Assembly: GCA_013396915.1 (NCBI GenBank)
Contig: VWZL01000283.1
Span: 186,001-250,000, forward strand
From: Stercorarius parasiticus
Lineage: Eukaryota; Chordata; Aves; Charadriiformes; Stercorariidae
DNA: 64,000 bases
Direction: 5' to 3'
Made by a program: the position numbers and the translations under genes. The notes under the pieces were generated by a model. That model was not told the DNA's origin. It searched no databases and worked only from the letters and a program-made list of their open reading frames with translations. This document shows positions 34,101-47,000 of this stretch, piece by piece (within the stretch, counting starts at the first letter, position 1; each line of letters opens with the position of its first letter).

Positions 34101-36860
34101 TTCAGACATTATTTGTTTTGTTGTTCGTTCGTTTTTAACATCTGTTCAATTAAACAACATATTATCCTTGTGCGTATAAACAATCATCCTGTTATGCCTT
34201 AACCTTTTCTTCACTAAAGTAGATGATCTGAAAATGTTAATTCTCCAAGTTTAGCAACACACCTATAAAAATATACAATATAAAGAAACTACAGCACATC
34301 CTTCATTCCGAATCCATGAGATTACATCTTTGTCTCACTAGTGATAATAATACAACTTTCGGTTTTCCATAAAGCCAAGATTGTCGCCACAGTTATCTAT
34401 CTGTTGACAACTACTTTTTCATCACAAAAGGAGTTTAATCTTCATGACAGTTTTATGGAACCGAGGAAAGAAATTTATGCCATTCTCTAAATCAAAATAG
34501 AAAACCATTTCTCTCAATCAAATTTGAGGAACTTCTTAGTAACAGATGCCTCCAGCAGAGTCACCTGGACCCAGGTCCAGCATCCGTTAGTAGATCTTTC
34601 CATGCTTTCTGTGGGTTTTATCCAAAGTTACGTGTGTAAAGAAAGAAGGTTCAGTTGCTACAAGCACGAAACTGCACTAGAATGCATTAAACCAATTCAA
34701 TGGCAGGGAATTAAAATTTCAGGGCTTTTTTCTCACAGTGAAAGTCATTTGGTTTGGGGTCATCAATTAAGCAATCCAAAAATCCAGCTGAGCCACAGTC
34801 TAATTACAATCTAATCACATTGCAGTGAAACTGCAAAATAACCACAGTTGTCATTGCTACACAAAAGGTTGCTGTTGGCTGTCAATCTTTCTATCACCAA
34901 CAGGAAAGTCAACGTCCACACTGTTTACAAGCCTCACTTAGGGAACCTTAGGCCTAAATCCTAAACAAACTTCCTCTCCAATAATTGCTAACATAATAGC
35001 ACAAGGAGGAGACTTTGTCACTAGAATTCCATTATTCTTTAAATTGCCATATCGCAAAGCCAGCTCACTCCTCTTCAACACTCATTTTGTTTGTTCAGAT
35101 GCCAGAAGTTCTTGGTAGTATCACAATGAGCTGAGAAAGCAGCCTTTCCAAAAACTAGTGTTATTTGAATATATCCAAAGAATAGCAATTAAACTCAATA
35201 TCAAATCCCATTATTCCCTGGTCTATGTATCTTATTTGGAAACCATTGAATACATCTGTTCAGAGAAAAGTCACAGTGAGGACTGCGATTTGGGATGACT
35301 TTCTGCTATTGTTGCAAATTCAGCAAAGAACACAGAGATGCTTAAGGTTAAACTAGGGCGCTAATTCTCTGCTGAACCAGGCCTAAGCTCATGCATGTAG
35401 CTCCTGAAGAAAACACTGTTCAAATTCTTCTCCCTTTGTCCTTCAGTGATTGCTCAACTGATTCAAACAGAAAGGTGAAATGAGGTGTCTTTCAAACCAC
35501 ACATCACGGTTTGTACAATGAAGGTTTCACAACTCATGGTCACTGTGATGTATATTTTCCATAGGCTGGGAAAGGAATTTGCATATAATTAGAATTTTTT
35601 TTCTAAGTTACAAACCCCACAGTGTTATTTCATATCTTTCAAGGAAGGTTTGGAAGGTAGCCATATACATTTTGAAATCCCTGGACCAGAAAAAAGCCAT
35701 TAAAACAAACTTTGCAAGATGTGTTTTTTTTACAATAAAGTGAGGGAATGGATCTCTTTTTCATTTTGGATCCTAAGAGTAATATTTTGTTATGCTCTTT
35801 CCAAAACAAAAGTAGAACAAATTGATTGCTTTAAGTTCCTTATTCAGGAACATTCCAATAACATCACACCTTACACTTTGGCTTCTGCAATAGCTTTTCC
35901 CTGAGCTCTGGACAGCAGGGTTCTGTCTTTTGCTGATTTAACAGCGTGTTCTCCAGAGTATGATTCTGGAGCCAATAAGGAAACTGTAAAACGTAACCTG
36001 GATACAAGATACAACATGATTTAGTTTTGCTGTTTGAGTATCAGAATGCCCAAATTCTTCTGGCTTTCACAGGGAATTGGTACCTATAGTGCACTGTGCT
36101 CTGAGCTGACGAAGCCAATATGATATTTCTAAAATCTCCAAATTATCCTATATCTTTAAATTGTTCCGGGCAGGATTACATCCTCCATAGCAGTATACCT
36201 GTACGTGGGAAAGAGAAATGTAACCAATTCCCCTGCTGACCTTTATCTTATTGTGTCTATTTAAAACAGGAAAAGCATGCCCATTGGCTCAGCTAATACC
36301 TTAAATAACTAAAAGACACCCTGCTATTCCCAATTCCTGACTACTTCCTTGTTGACTTCCCTCCTGGCTAGCAGCAGCTTGCATATATACTTATATATGT
36401 ACGCAAATTTTCAATTCCAGACAGTTCTTACCCAAGAAAACAAAACAATCTGGATAGCTTTTCCAAAAGCACTGCAGGGTTAGGTCTGTGGAAGGACAGA
36501 CCATCTTATGCCAACCCCATAACGTTCCCTGAGCTGCTGTCTGGGATGGGTGGTTGCTGCAGCACGTGTCTTTGGGACTTCCCATATACAAGCATCCCAG
36601 CTGACTCAAACGCTGCTTCCCTCTGGAAAGCTGAGTGCTCCAGCACCCGTCGGGTGGGTGTCCTTGTTACAGCCCCCCAAGAGCGTTAGCTGTCCAAGTG
36701 CCCTGAGCTGATCTAGCGGCAGCAGTTCTGCTTTTCCCCACCTGTCTCGCTCGTCCAATTCTTTTGAATTTAGTCTCTTACTGAGTAGGCTAAAGAAAAA
36801 TGTTCTGCTTTACATAAGATAATTAGTGGTTGATGGAGTCGAGCAGAATGATGAGAGAGG
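31194..36860. other. Non-coding stretch with one exon-like open frame
   Basis: No recognisable gene. A 14-base palindrome (31322-31335) overlaps half of an RE1-like motif. A cluster of GGGATCG/ATCCCGA arms lies at 31745-31774. An unexplained open frame behind a splice-acceptor-like sequence is at 33187-33361 and is listed separately. From 33600 to 36300 the sequence is AT-rich and unique. Confidence 0.6.
33187..33361 (+). other. Exon-like open frame, unknown
   Basis: A T-rich tract ending TTTTTTTTTCCAG (to 33186) looks like a splice acceptor. It is followed by 57 open codons after a two-base phase remainder, reading KFKSTLKEKVFPWANAAVEL and further acidic and basic residues, to a TGA at 33359-33361. 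The residue mix is protein-like (many E and K, no Cys). I do not recognise a family, and a stretch this long is open by chance about one time in twenty. It could be a terminal exon of an unknown transcript, a fossil exon, or noise. Confidence 0.15.
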
Positions 36861-36865
36861 TAGAA

Positions 36866-36935
36866 GCCCACACTAGTGAGCTTCTGTGTAGGGCACCTTC
36901 CCGGGTAATTAGAAACCTGGGAAGTTAGTGTGGGC
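36866..36935. repeat. Nested inverted repeat
   Basis: The outer arms GCCCACACTA (36866-36875) and TAGTGTGGGC (36926-36935) are perfect 10-base complements. Inside them, TTCCCGGGT (36898-36906) and ACCTGGGAA (36915-36923) pair over 9 bases with one G-U, around an 8-base loop. A transcript could fold into a bulged hairpin. No family known. Confidence 0.6.
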
Positions 36936-38437
36936 CAGCAGTGTTGCAAAATCAGGTTGTTACCTGGTGTCACAATGGGAACCCTCACCAAGGCTTCTGA
37001 GGTCAGGCACTCAACGTGCAAGAAGTTGTATGAAGAAAAGGTGCCTGAGACTCATCACCTAGGCTCTGTAAGATACTTTTATTTACCTTGCTGAATTATT
37101 ATCTTTTGGTAAGCATACTCTCTTGCTGCCTTTAATTTTAAGCTACATAGAAAATGTGTTTAATGTATGATTGATTTTTTTTAATGTATATATATTATCA
37201 CTTTTGCATTTTTCCACCATTATATGCAGAACTTCATAACTTGGTTAATAAGACTGGATTTACATTGGTCTTGAGCAGTGTTCTTAGTGTAAGGAAACTG
37301 GAAAGCAAATGCATTTAGTGGAGACCTTGAGGGAAAACATTGATGTTCTAGGTCTGTCCATTTATAATGAAGATGTTGAGTGCCTTAATTACTTACACCT
37401 AGATACCTCCTACTTTCAAAGTACCTTAAAATACATACAAGGCTTTTAGGGATTTAAAAAAGCAAAAAAGCTTTTTGCTGAAACCCCTTAGGAACTTGAT
37501 GCTGTTTTGAGCATCTGGATCCTCAGGCACTTCTGTGAAATCTGCAATTTGCCGTTAGCCTGAGGGATCTGAACGAGGTGGAAAATGAGCTGAGTCTGGA
37601 ACAACTGAACATCCTGGTGTATGCCTGGAGCTTAATCCAAAATGCTGAAGTCAAATGCTCTTTTCTCAATTGCTGTCACACCAGGGAGTAAATACGGTCT
37701 GCTGGACCTGCAGGAACTGAACTGATAAGAGCTGTACACCAGCGGATCTGGGAGTCACTCACACAAAACTTCTCAAATCAAAAAAGCTGGGGCAGATCCT
37801 GACTGCAGGATCTCAAAGCAGCATTCCCTGTGCTTCATTAGCTATGTTTGGTGCACGTCCATTTGGCGCTTGTGGAGATCCAGCTGCTTTCCAGGGGTGA
37901 GCAGCTGACTGGTGAGACAGAATGGCAGATACACTATAGCGGTATGTGCAGATGGTTGTTATTTCAAATGGAAATGTTTGTTTTTTATTTGTCAAGTATG
38001 TTCCCGAGCAGATAAAAGAGCAGCGCTCTGTCTGCATTGTTTGTAGTGAGGCTTGAGCACTGTTTACTGAAAAAGGGAAGGCTGAGAAAGGACTTGGTTA
38101 TCACGCAAAGCGGGGCAGGAGGGATGACTGCAGAGTTAGCTTTTGCCTTGGCTGATGTTTGTGGGAACTGTGCTGTGACTCAACAGGCTGGCATTGTACC
38201 TCGGCTCATCTGCCTGAACACGTGGGGAGCAGCATTGCTTCCTTCGTATGGACTGCACCCGTAGCGGATGGTTGGGGAAGGTGAGGTGCTAATGAGAAGC
38301 AAAGTTCGTTCCAGATTCCCCCAGTGAACAAGGTGAACCCCAGTCCTTCATCTCACCAGGTCACTGCAGCCTGACATGTCCTATCTTGTTACCCTTTTGC
38401 AAGAGCTGTCAACCATCACTTTAACAACAGGAAGCTG

Positions 38438-38469
38438 TGGAGGTGTTGGCCATTGGAGGTGTTGGCCAT
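38438..38469. repeat. Tandem duplication, 2 x 16 bases
   Basis: TGGAGGTGTTGGCCAT occurs twice in direct succession without mismatch, pointing to a recent slippage event. Confidence 0.9.
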
Positions 38470-39330
38470 TGGCAACCCCTGAGCTCTCTGAGCTGCTGGT
38501 TCACATGGCCCCCGGGGCAGGGTCCAGGGGTGTGTTTTGGCATGTCCCGTATGGTCTGGGCCTCTCCCAAAGATTGTTGCCAGCAATCCTTGTGGTTTGC
38601 CAGACAGACATGTGGTAGAACTGTCATTATGAAACATGTAGTTTTGGGAAAGGAACTTGCAAGAGTGACTATTTTGGAGTGAGTCAGTAGATCCACATCA
38701 GCACAGATGTGAGGCAAGTGGGAAGAAGAATCCTTCCAGTCTTGTGTAAAATCTCAGCTCAATTTATGTTAGAAATGCCAAAAGCTTGCGAAGGTATTTA
38801 CAGAGACACTGTCACTGGGTTTTAAGGGAAGGCAGCAAAAAGAAGTCACTGTAGAGTTAAAAACCATCTACCAACTTTATTACATGGAGGAAACGTGGCA
38901 TGGGATGAAAGGAAGAGCTTTATTTGCTGTTGAAGATGTTAGATTCCATGTGGTAGACAACATCCAAAAATATGAAGTCACTTCCAAAAAACACAGCTGC
39001 TCTGAGAGAGCTATGATTTCCATATGACTGGGTTGTATGAGAACATCTTGGTGGCAGTCTCAGGACAGGAATGTCGTCATGAACACTGCTGAACTTTAGA
39101 GACGACTGGATTGTTTTTCTGGTAGTATTTAGTGACACTATTTTGTAATGCTAGCCTTTTGCAAAAAAGATATTCCCCTGAATTAGCACATTACGAGCTT
39201 GTTTAATGAATGTTCTGCCTTTAAGACATGAGATTAAGCAGACTGTTCTATTGCTCTAAAACTTTTATGGTTTGATTTATCTTAAAAGGCATATTCTAGC
39301 TTAGGCTGTTGGCAAATTAAAGAAATTACT

Positions 39331-39360
39331 GGGTGAAATCCTGGGAATGGTGTTTTGCTC
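39331..39360. repeat. Fragment of the palindromic repeat family seen at 14939
   Basis: GGGTGAAATCCTGG (39331-39344) is identical to 14941-14954. The following GGTGTTTTGCT resembles the spacer of that element. The right arm is missing. Confidence 0.5.
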
Positions 39361-42300
39361 AGGCTCAGTGTAGAAGGCGTTAGATGAAGGCGTGTGATAC
39401 TCTCCCAAGAGACCATTGCTGTAGGAGTAAAATTCTGGTGTATTGCAGTGCTACTGCAAGACATTAGGACTTGGCATTGACTTTACCTTCCCCAGTGTGT
39501 TTTTGTAGCTGCACAGTGGAATCTTGCTCTGAGGTAGAAGGCAGTATCCTCTTCCACTTGCATGCTAAATTCTGTAACCATAACATTTATGTTTTCTATC
39601 ATTTGAAACAGACCTGGTATTCAGGTTTCATTGTAGAAAAAAAAGGTATTTTTTTTCCCCCCTTCACTCTTGCAGTGAAAGAGCAGTAGGATTTTTTGTT
39701 TAGACACTTGTGGCTGACAAATTTGTTTTAACACTACTCTGAAAGATTGATCGATGACTAACAGAACTGAGTCCAGCTGCCTGTGAGGTCTGGGCTGTGC
39801 AAACCCCAAAAGAGCCTAAACACACTCTGCATGTGGGAGAGGAGCCTCGGCTGCCGTGCAGTCACTTATGTCAGCAGACATGGCATATTCCAGCACTGGG
39901 CAAATAAATATACCAAAAATTAGTAACCAAGTGAGAGAAAGGGACAGCTTTGGGAATGAAGGTGGTGAACCTGTTTGAATGTAATGTATACTCAAGCGGT
40001 TGTGGGAGGAGGACTGGTGTGGGCTCTCTGGTTTCAGTAACACGTTGGGTTGAGAAGTGTTTGAAGAGAAAAGAATGACCACTGTGTTCTTGCGGGGATG
40101 TAGTCAGCCCAATTAAGTATGGTTTCTTAAATTGCTGACAAGTCTGTATAAACAAAGCTTGCATGGACTGATCTGAAGCTTACCAGAGGTCATTGACTTT
40201 AATTACGGTTCGGCAGAAGTAAAAATTGACCTAGAGGTACTTGAAAGGTGGAAAGCTGGACGCTCCCAGACAGGGTGGGTATTTGGATTTTGTGGGTGTT
40301 GCTAAGCAGGCTTTCCCTGCATGCAGCTTCCATCAGATCACAACTGGCAACTGGTTTGTTTGGGCTCTGTGCACCATGATAACAACTTTCCCTGGAGCTA
40401 TATATGTAGGCAGGTAGCACTGAATAGTAAATCTGCAAAGTCATGTCACCCAGCCACTGAATGAGTGACTTTGATAACTTCACTTCTGAGGACAGTGCTT
40501 CAGAGAAGGCATTTCAGAGGCAATGTGGGATGCTCTTCGATTTTGCGTACCAAATATAAGTGACTTAAATGTTCCAGGCTCAGACCAGAGCCATAGGCAG
40601 CAGTTGTAAACACTCTTTCAGTGCACTCTCTCACTTCTGGTCATGGTTTATTTCTCTCCATCCTCCCTTGTCCAGATCCAGTGTTCACTAGCAAGGCCTC
40701 CAAATTGCTGGGCTTATATCAATATTCAGATTCTTCCCGTCATGTGAACAACGGAGAACTTGGGCAAAAGCCCATCCAAAATCTTGGTAATTTCCTAAAG
40801 ACCTCAAAGGACTTTGGAGCTAGCTGATAGGTGAACAAACCGTTTCAGTTAGAAAGGTTATGTTATGAATGTAATCTCTGCAGGGCAAGAAACAGCCTGC
40901 TGCACACAAATCCCTGAGCTGCTTGTTTTGTCTCTTGCCTCCTCTTCAAACTGCTAGAGAACTTTCCAGCGTGTGATTAGCTTCTCATGGAGAACGTCCT
41001 GTATATTAATCTTTGTCTTTTTTATTTTTAAACCAACACCCTCTGATTTGCCTCATCAGATCTAGAAATTGTAATGATCCAACAAAGATGTGGATGTGGG
41101 CTCGCTGGGCACTTGTCCTCTGTAAAGAGTGTGCTGCGTGTTCAGTAGCATGCCTTGGCTCACAAACTTTCCCAGCAGGAAGCTTATAATGAAAGGGTTA
41201 TTGAGCAAGAAACAGAAAGATTTAAACTAAAGTCACTCCCGACTGAACAGCTGGCTTTGTTTTTAATTTGTGCGATCAAGAAGGGATGGGGGTAGAAGGG
41301 AGGAAGTTTTCCCTGCTTCATGTAGAGGACATCCATGACCTTCAGGTGCTTAATCACAGCATTTTACTGCTCACTTCTAACACTTCCCCATCTGTAACAT
41401 CTCTGTTCTGAAAAGTAGTGAAGTGCTTTAAAATTGTGATTAATTGTGAATTTAATTGCCACCCCCTCCCCAAAAGAAACTAAGCACAGGCAAAGCAGAG
41501 AGAATAAATGACTGGCCCTGGGAATGCTGAATATTGGAGCTCAGTTTTGGAGGCTGAGCTGGAGCCCAGGACACAGCACTCCTCCTTGCTTTCTTTCCTG
41601 ATGAGCGTATATTTTTTGGAGGCAGAATGTGTGTGTCAGGATGGAGGGGAAGGGTGGAAATCTGGGGATGGAATTGTACTTGCCAGCTCTTACCATGAAT
41701 TAATTGCATTTGGCTTGCCCAGCAAGTATTCATTGCCTTGAGAGAATACAAACAAAATTTTGCAAGACTGAACTATCCCAGCTCCAGCTGTGATGCTTCC
41801 TACCCCAAGCGCTCCAGCAAAAAAACTGTGCTTTACCCTTCATTTTTTTGAAAGCACTTTATGAAAGCATTAACAATTTTGCCCTTGATAGACGCCTGTT
41901 GCCACTGTATCCATCCCTGACTTCTCCCCTTCTGTCTGCTGCATATCCAGTACCCAGCTGGTTAACTCCTGCCCCTCCAGGTGTGGCCACATTTCATGCA
42001 AGATCTGCAAGTGGTGCAAAGTTCATTAAAAAAAGTGTGGAGCTCTTTAACATGAAAGTTGCTCTGTCGGTGTTAGGTATACCATTAATGTGGCGTCTTA
42101 CCAAGTGCGTCTGCACTTCTCACATTCAAAGCATTGCCATGAATTCCTGCCGTGCAGAAAGGTCAGTGCTTCCCCAGCAAATGTATTCCCACTGCTCGGG
42201 GGTCTGAAAGTGGCTGGGCAAATGGTCAAAATCTCCAGGCAGTCTGGGAGCTGCGGCCCAAACCAGCTGCCTGCACTCCTCAGGGTGGGAAGGGGATCCT

Positions 42301-43011
42301 GGCCTTTTTGCTGCTTGCAGATGATGACAGTTCAGACAGAAAGAGAAATCCAAAGTAAATTATTTATATCTTGCATTAAAGCTCCTGCTTCTGGGTGATA
42401 ACTGAGTTTCTTCCCTCTGTATACTGTAATACAAGCAGCTTCAGAAGGAAAAACTGAAAATCCCACCAAAAACCCAACAGAGGGTTTTCCATGGTAGAAA
42501 AGGGAGAGGAAACTGGTTAGGCTTCAGGCTGATAGAAATCCTTGGTTTACCAGAACAGGAGAAGCTGTTGCTCTCCTTTGGGAGTCTTCTGTACTTATGA
42601 ACTGCCTTAGGCTCAAAGCTTCTCCTGCTACTGCGCTCGCATTACTGACCTGGGCCTGGCTCACCGAGGGCAGGGGTTTCATTTCAGTAGCAGCCCCATC
42701 CTTGGTTACTGGTGGACTGGCCGTGCTGTATGAGGAGAACGGCCAAGGCCATGCTGCATGTGTGACTCCTAACCCTGGGACCTGCAGGAAACCGGTGCTG
42801 CTGCCACACTCCAGCAAAGGGGCTTTAACCTGTGATCTGGATGATTTTGGTGTCTAGATTGGAGGACAGGTGCTATATACCCTTGTCTCTTGAGGTCTGA
42901 CAGTCTCATGGGGCAGGCATGTCCCCTTCTAGTGTCCATGCTCACATCCAGAGCCTTGAGCCCCCTCGCTTGCCTCCCCTGACCCCTCCAGAGCCCAGCC
43001 TGCTTCTATAT

Positions 43012-43021
43012 AATAAATAAA
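43012..43021 (+). terminator. Overlapping AATAAA signals
   Basis: Two overlapping AATAAA hexamers are followed by a T/G-rich stretch, as in a poly(A) site. No transcript is recognised upstream, so it may be a chance match or the end of an unknown non-coding RNA. Confidence 0.2.
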
Positions 43022-44049
43022 TCTGTTTTCTTTTGCCTTGAAAGGAAAAGGGCTGAGGGCTTCCTAAAACCAATTGGGTAAATTGTTTATTGTGCAAATT
43101 TCAATAAGGGTTTTAAAAAGGAAGTGGTCTGTAAGCCCTGATAAACATTGTGTGGTAGATAGCGGTAGGAAAGGGTTGCGGTTCCATCTGAATGTATACA
43201 CAGACCTGGGTCTCTCATGGGTACATGAGAACAATGAATTATATATCATGTACTGCAAGGCTGGCTCCTGGGCTGTGGACTGCCATCTCCCAAAGCTGCT
43301 GGCACCAGTGGCCGTCGGGGACGGGGTACTGGGTTGGCAGGACCTGCCTCTGACCAGGGCAGCAAGGACATGAGCTCCTGCCCGTTAGGTGATACAGTTA
43401 GTGATGCTAATTGCTGTGGCCGGCTCTCCAACAGGGACGACTGCTCCTTAACAGTGCAAAGGAGGGTGAGCACTGAATGGGGAATAAATACAGGCAAATA
43501 TCGAGGCCCAATCGAGGTCCTATGCGTGTGTTTGCTGCTCTGTTGCCTGTAGCAGGCTCGCTCCTCGCAGAGCTCTGACAGACTGGGAATCTTGGCTCAC
43601 AGTTTACAAATCCTGAAGATAATTTTTTTTTGCCTGGCCAAGGACTATTTACATAATTATGTGCTTGAAGAATTGGGTTCCAAATAAAGACATGATTTTA
43701 GCTATAAACACACATTATCTTTCTTCAAAGCATTAAAAACTCCCACAAAGTAAATGTCTAACTCTATTAGCTTGAGTTACTGTGTGTTTAGAAACTCAAA
43801 AATCAGTGGAAAAAAGATGTCTCAAGTGAAGTTACAGCAGGAAGAGTTCAATATTGAAATCAAGTATGAAATGAATGTTACTTACAAAATATTACCTTTT
43901 TTTGTCTTGTTAAGAAGGATCATGGTATTTTCCCTAGTGGTTATATTCTAGGACCTGTAAGTGTTTATTTCGGCAATTGTCTTTCTACCAAAATTATTTG
44001 TTTCTCATTAAAATGTAGGTAATCCCTTGCTGTAACTATTATATTAAAA

Positions 44050-44067
44050 GGGGGGGAAAAAACCCCC
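44050..44067. repeat. G7-A6-C5 foldback
   Basis: Seven Gs, six As and five Cs can form a short, strong hairpin. It continues into an A/C-only stretch. Confidence 0.7.
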
Positions 44068-47000
44068 AAACCCTGAAACAAAAAAACCCCAAACTAGAAC
44101 TCATGTGGCCAGAGGAGAATCTCATTTGAAAGTATAAGAGAACCTCATAGGATGTTGATTTGTATTGTCTCTGAAGTCCTTTATGTAATAGTTTCACTGT
44201 CATCTGCAGCTCAGTTTTTTTCCCAGTGTTGCTGATAAATCCCTGGATACTGGTCAAGTTCTCTTGACACATGAAGAGAAAATATTTGGTGTGCTAAGAT
44301 AATGCTGGGATAGCTTAAATAATTAAGTGCCTGCTCCTGTGAACCCATACTCAAGAGCTGCCCTTCACTGTATGTGCATTTTCACTAATCCTGGTGAAAT
44401 GCTACGAACAGAAACGACTCCTGTGAGTAAAGCTGTGCGGACGCGGGCACAAGTGTTGCTTTTAGAGAAGGATGAAGGTGTGTCTGATGCAGCTGCAGAG
44501 GGTCACGGTGCGGATCACAATGAGGTAATAGGAAGCTCTGTAGTTTCTCTTGGTCCAGATGAGAGAAGTGTTTGTTTAGGAGTGTCCTCCCCAGAGCTGG
44601 GTAGCAGCAGAGTCATAACACTTAACTTGCATTTTGGAGGTAGAGCTGTAATTCTCCTGGGGTAGGGGTGGGAGCGTTGCAATCAAGGCTCCTGCCCTCG
44701 GCGTGATAGGAGAGGTGGAGGGGAAATGATTTTCCAAGTCACTCCTAGGAGCTCAGTATTTTCATGTTAAAAAGGCAGGCTTAACAGATCACACTGCCAA
44801 AGTGTTGTCTGGAATAGAAGCTCCTCCTCGCCTGTTTTGCAGACAGGAGGTACTGGACGGCTGCACTACCTTCTTCGGGGTGCAACTTTTTCTGCTTTAC
44901 AAATTCAGAGTGTTCTGAGGATGCATTCGTGCACCAGGACGCTTCAGTGGCGCTGTTATGATACACAGTTATGATCCAGGGGCAGGGCAGCACATGACGG
45001 CCCAGCTGCTACAGTGCACAATACCCAGTAAAATGCAGATGTGAACATCCTCTTGTTCAAGGAGCCCAGGGATCGGTTGGAAAAGTCGGGGAGGAGGTTT
45101 TGCTATCACTAGTGTGCTAGCAAAACACGAGGACCCAGGGACTGAACAGTTTATTGGGGAGCAAAGGATATTCTGGCAAAGAGGGGGTTTCCATGTCACC
45201 TGCATCCCAGTCCAGCAACATGGCCATGAGGGAGCAGGAGAAAGGAGCAGCGAAGTGCTACCATCTCACGCCCCGCTCCCTCAGCGCTGGCAGGATTACA
45301 TCCTAAACCCTGAAGGATGACTGCAAGCCCCGGACAACTGTTTGTTGTGGGGTTGCTACTGGAGTCTGTGGTATAAGGGAGTTTCTCAGGCATGTTGGTG
45401 AGTCATCTGATACAGGAGGAGTCTGAGACAGGAGCTACACGTTGCCCCCTCGCCCAGCAGCCGATCCTGGACGGTGGCTGCTATTTAAATCGACAGCAGA
45501 AGTGTCAATGTATCTGTGACATTTTTTTAAAGATGGCTGGGGAGACCAGGAGCTGAGAAATGATTCTTCCACTTCTCCCGGCTAATTTTGGATTAGCTGC
45601 CTTTACAAACAGGTGCTGACACGTCCACAGGTCCCAGAATTCCTCAGTGTCTCTTTGGGGCTTCCAACACCCAAACCTGTGGAGCAGAGAGCAGTGAGCT
45701 CAGGTGTGTCGGTGTTCCATCCTTTGCAGCGTAGGCAGGTCTGTCACATGTCATCAGGCTTGGTTTTAAATGCCTTCTTGGTTGATCTCTTAAAGGAAGC
45801 TAAGCATCTTCCTCCCATCTGCTCTCTTCTGCCCATGTTGTTTGTGTGAACTGTGGGTTTTGCTCAGTTCTGGCCTGGTGCTGTATGTAAAGGTGACCGA
45901 TATACCCTGGAACTTGACCCAGCAGGGAACTGGGTTGGTCACAGCAGCACAGCTCACAGCGGAGCCTGCGATGACAGAGAAATGACCATGAGTGCAGCCT
46001 GTGCACCACTGTGTCGAACTAGTGGGAAGCTGGATGTGGTGAAATGGCTTTTACCACCATGAGGCATCTCCAGGAGAAGGGAATCTTCCAGTGCAGACTC
46101 ACAAGAGTCCATTGCTCCCCATCGAGCATTTGCTGCCAGCAGCAAGGGAGCCAGCGGCCATCGAGGGGTGGGATGCCCCGTCGGACGAGGACTGCTTCAG
46201 CTCTGCTCAGGGATGCTGGGGCTTTGCCCCAAGATGGAGCAGGAGCAGAGCGCTGCTGAGGAACGTTCAGCTGCTCACCCAGAACTCCTCTGCTGCCAAG
46301 ATGCGTGTGGAAGATGCCATATCTGCAGCCGTTTCTGAGAGCATGTTTATCTCTGGGGCATTTCCAAAGAAAATACTCCGTTTCCCCGGCTTTGTGCTGG
46401 CACAACTTCTATGGAAAGGGAAAATGAAAAACAAACAGAACTCCTTTTCAGAGAGCTCTGGTGCAAACCACAAAGCTGTCCAATGCTTCTTGTGCAGCTC
46501 AGGGCTCACAGAGGCAGTCACTTCTGGTGGTGATCAAGCAGCATTTACTGAACGGCTCCAATTAAACTTGTTTCCTTTTTCCCCACTAACTCTGTGCCAG
46601 TGTTTTGGTCCCAACCTGCTTGAGGGAAGAGGTGATCAGACCCCTTGGATATCCCTGAACCTCACCTCAAAACACTGAGTGAGAATGAGCAGCATCTCCT
46701 CAGGGGCAAGTGCCCACTGAGCTCTTCTTGTGGGGAGAGGCAGGCCAAAGCAAAGGCAGCTGACTCCATCAGTTCAGAGCAGCATCCTGGAGGACCGCAA
46801 TGTGGTGGGACTGTCCTGGAGACCGGAATGCAAACTGGCAGCCCGTTTATGGAGAGTAATAACATAGATATTGACTTATCTTTGAAAGTTTACTAAGTTC
46901 TCAAGAAGTCTGATAATTTTTCGGCTTGATTCCCATGGACCCTCTTTTTTTTATTTTTAAGTTCCCTGCAGAGCCACAGCGCCTGCATCCCTCACAGATT

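Noticed and set aside
46091..46678. Plus-strand open frame of 195 codons
   Set aside because: It has no recognisable domain, no splice or promoter context, and overlapping open frames on the other strand. In 64 kb of this composition about one frame this long is expected by chance.
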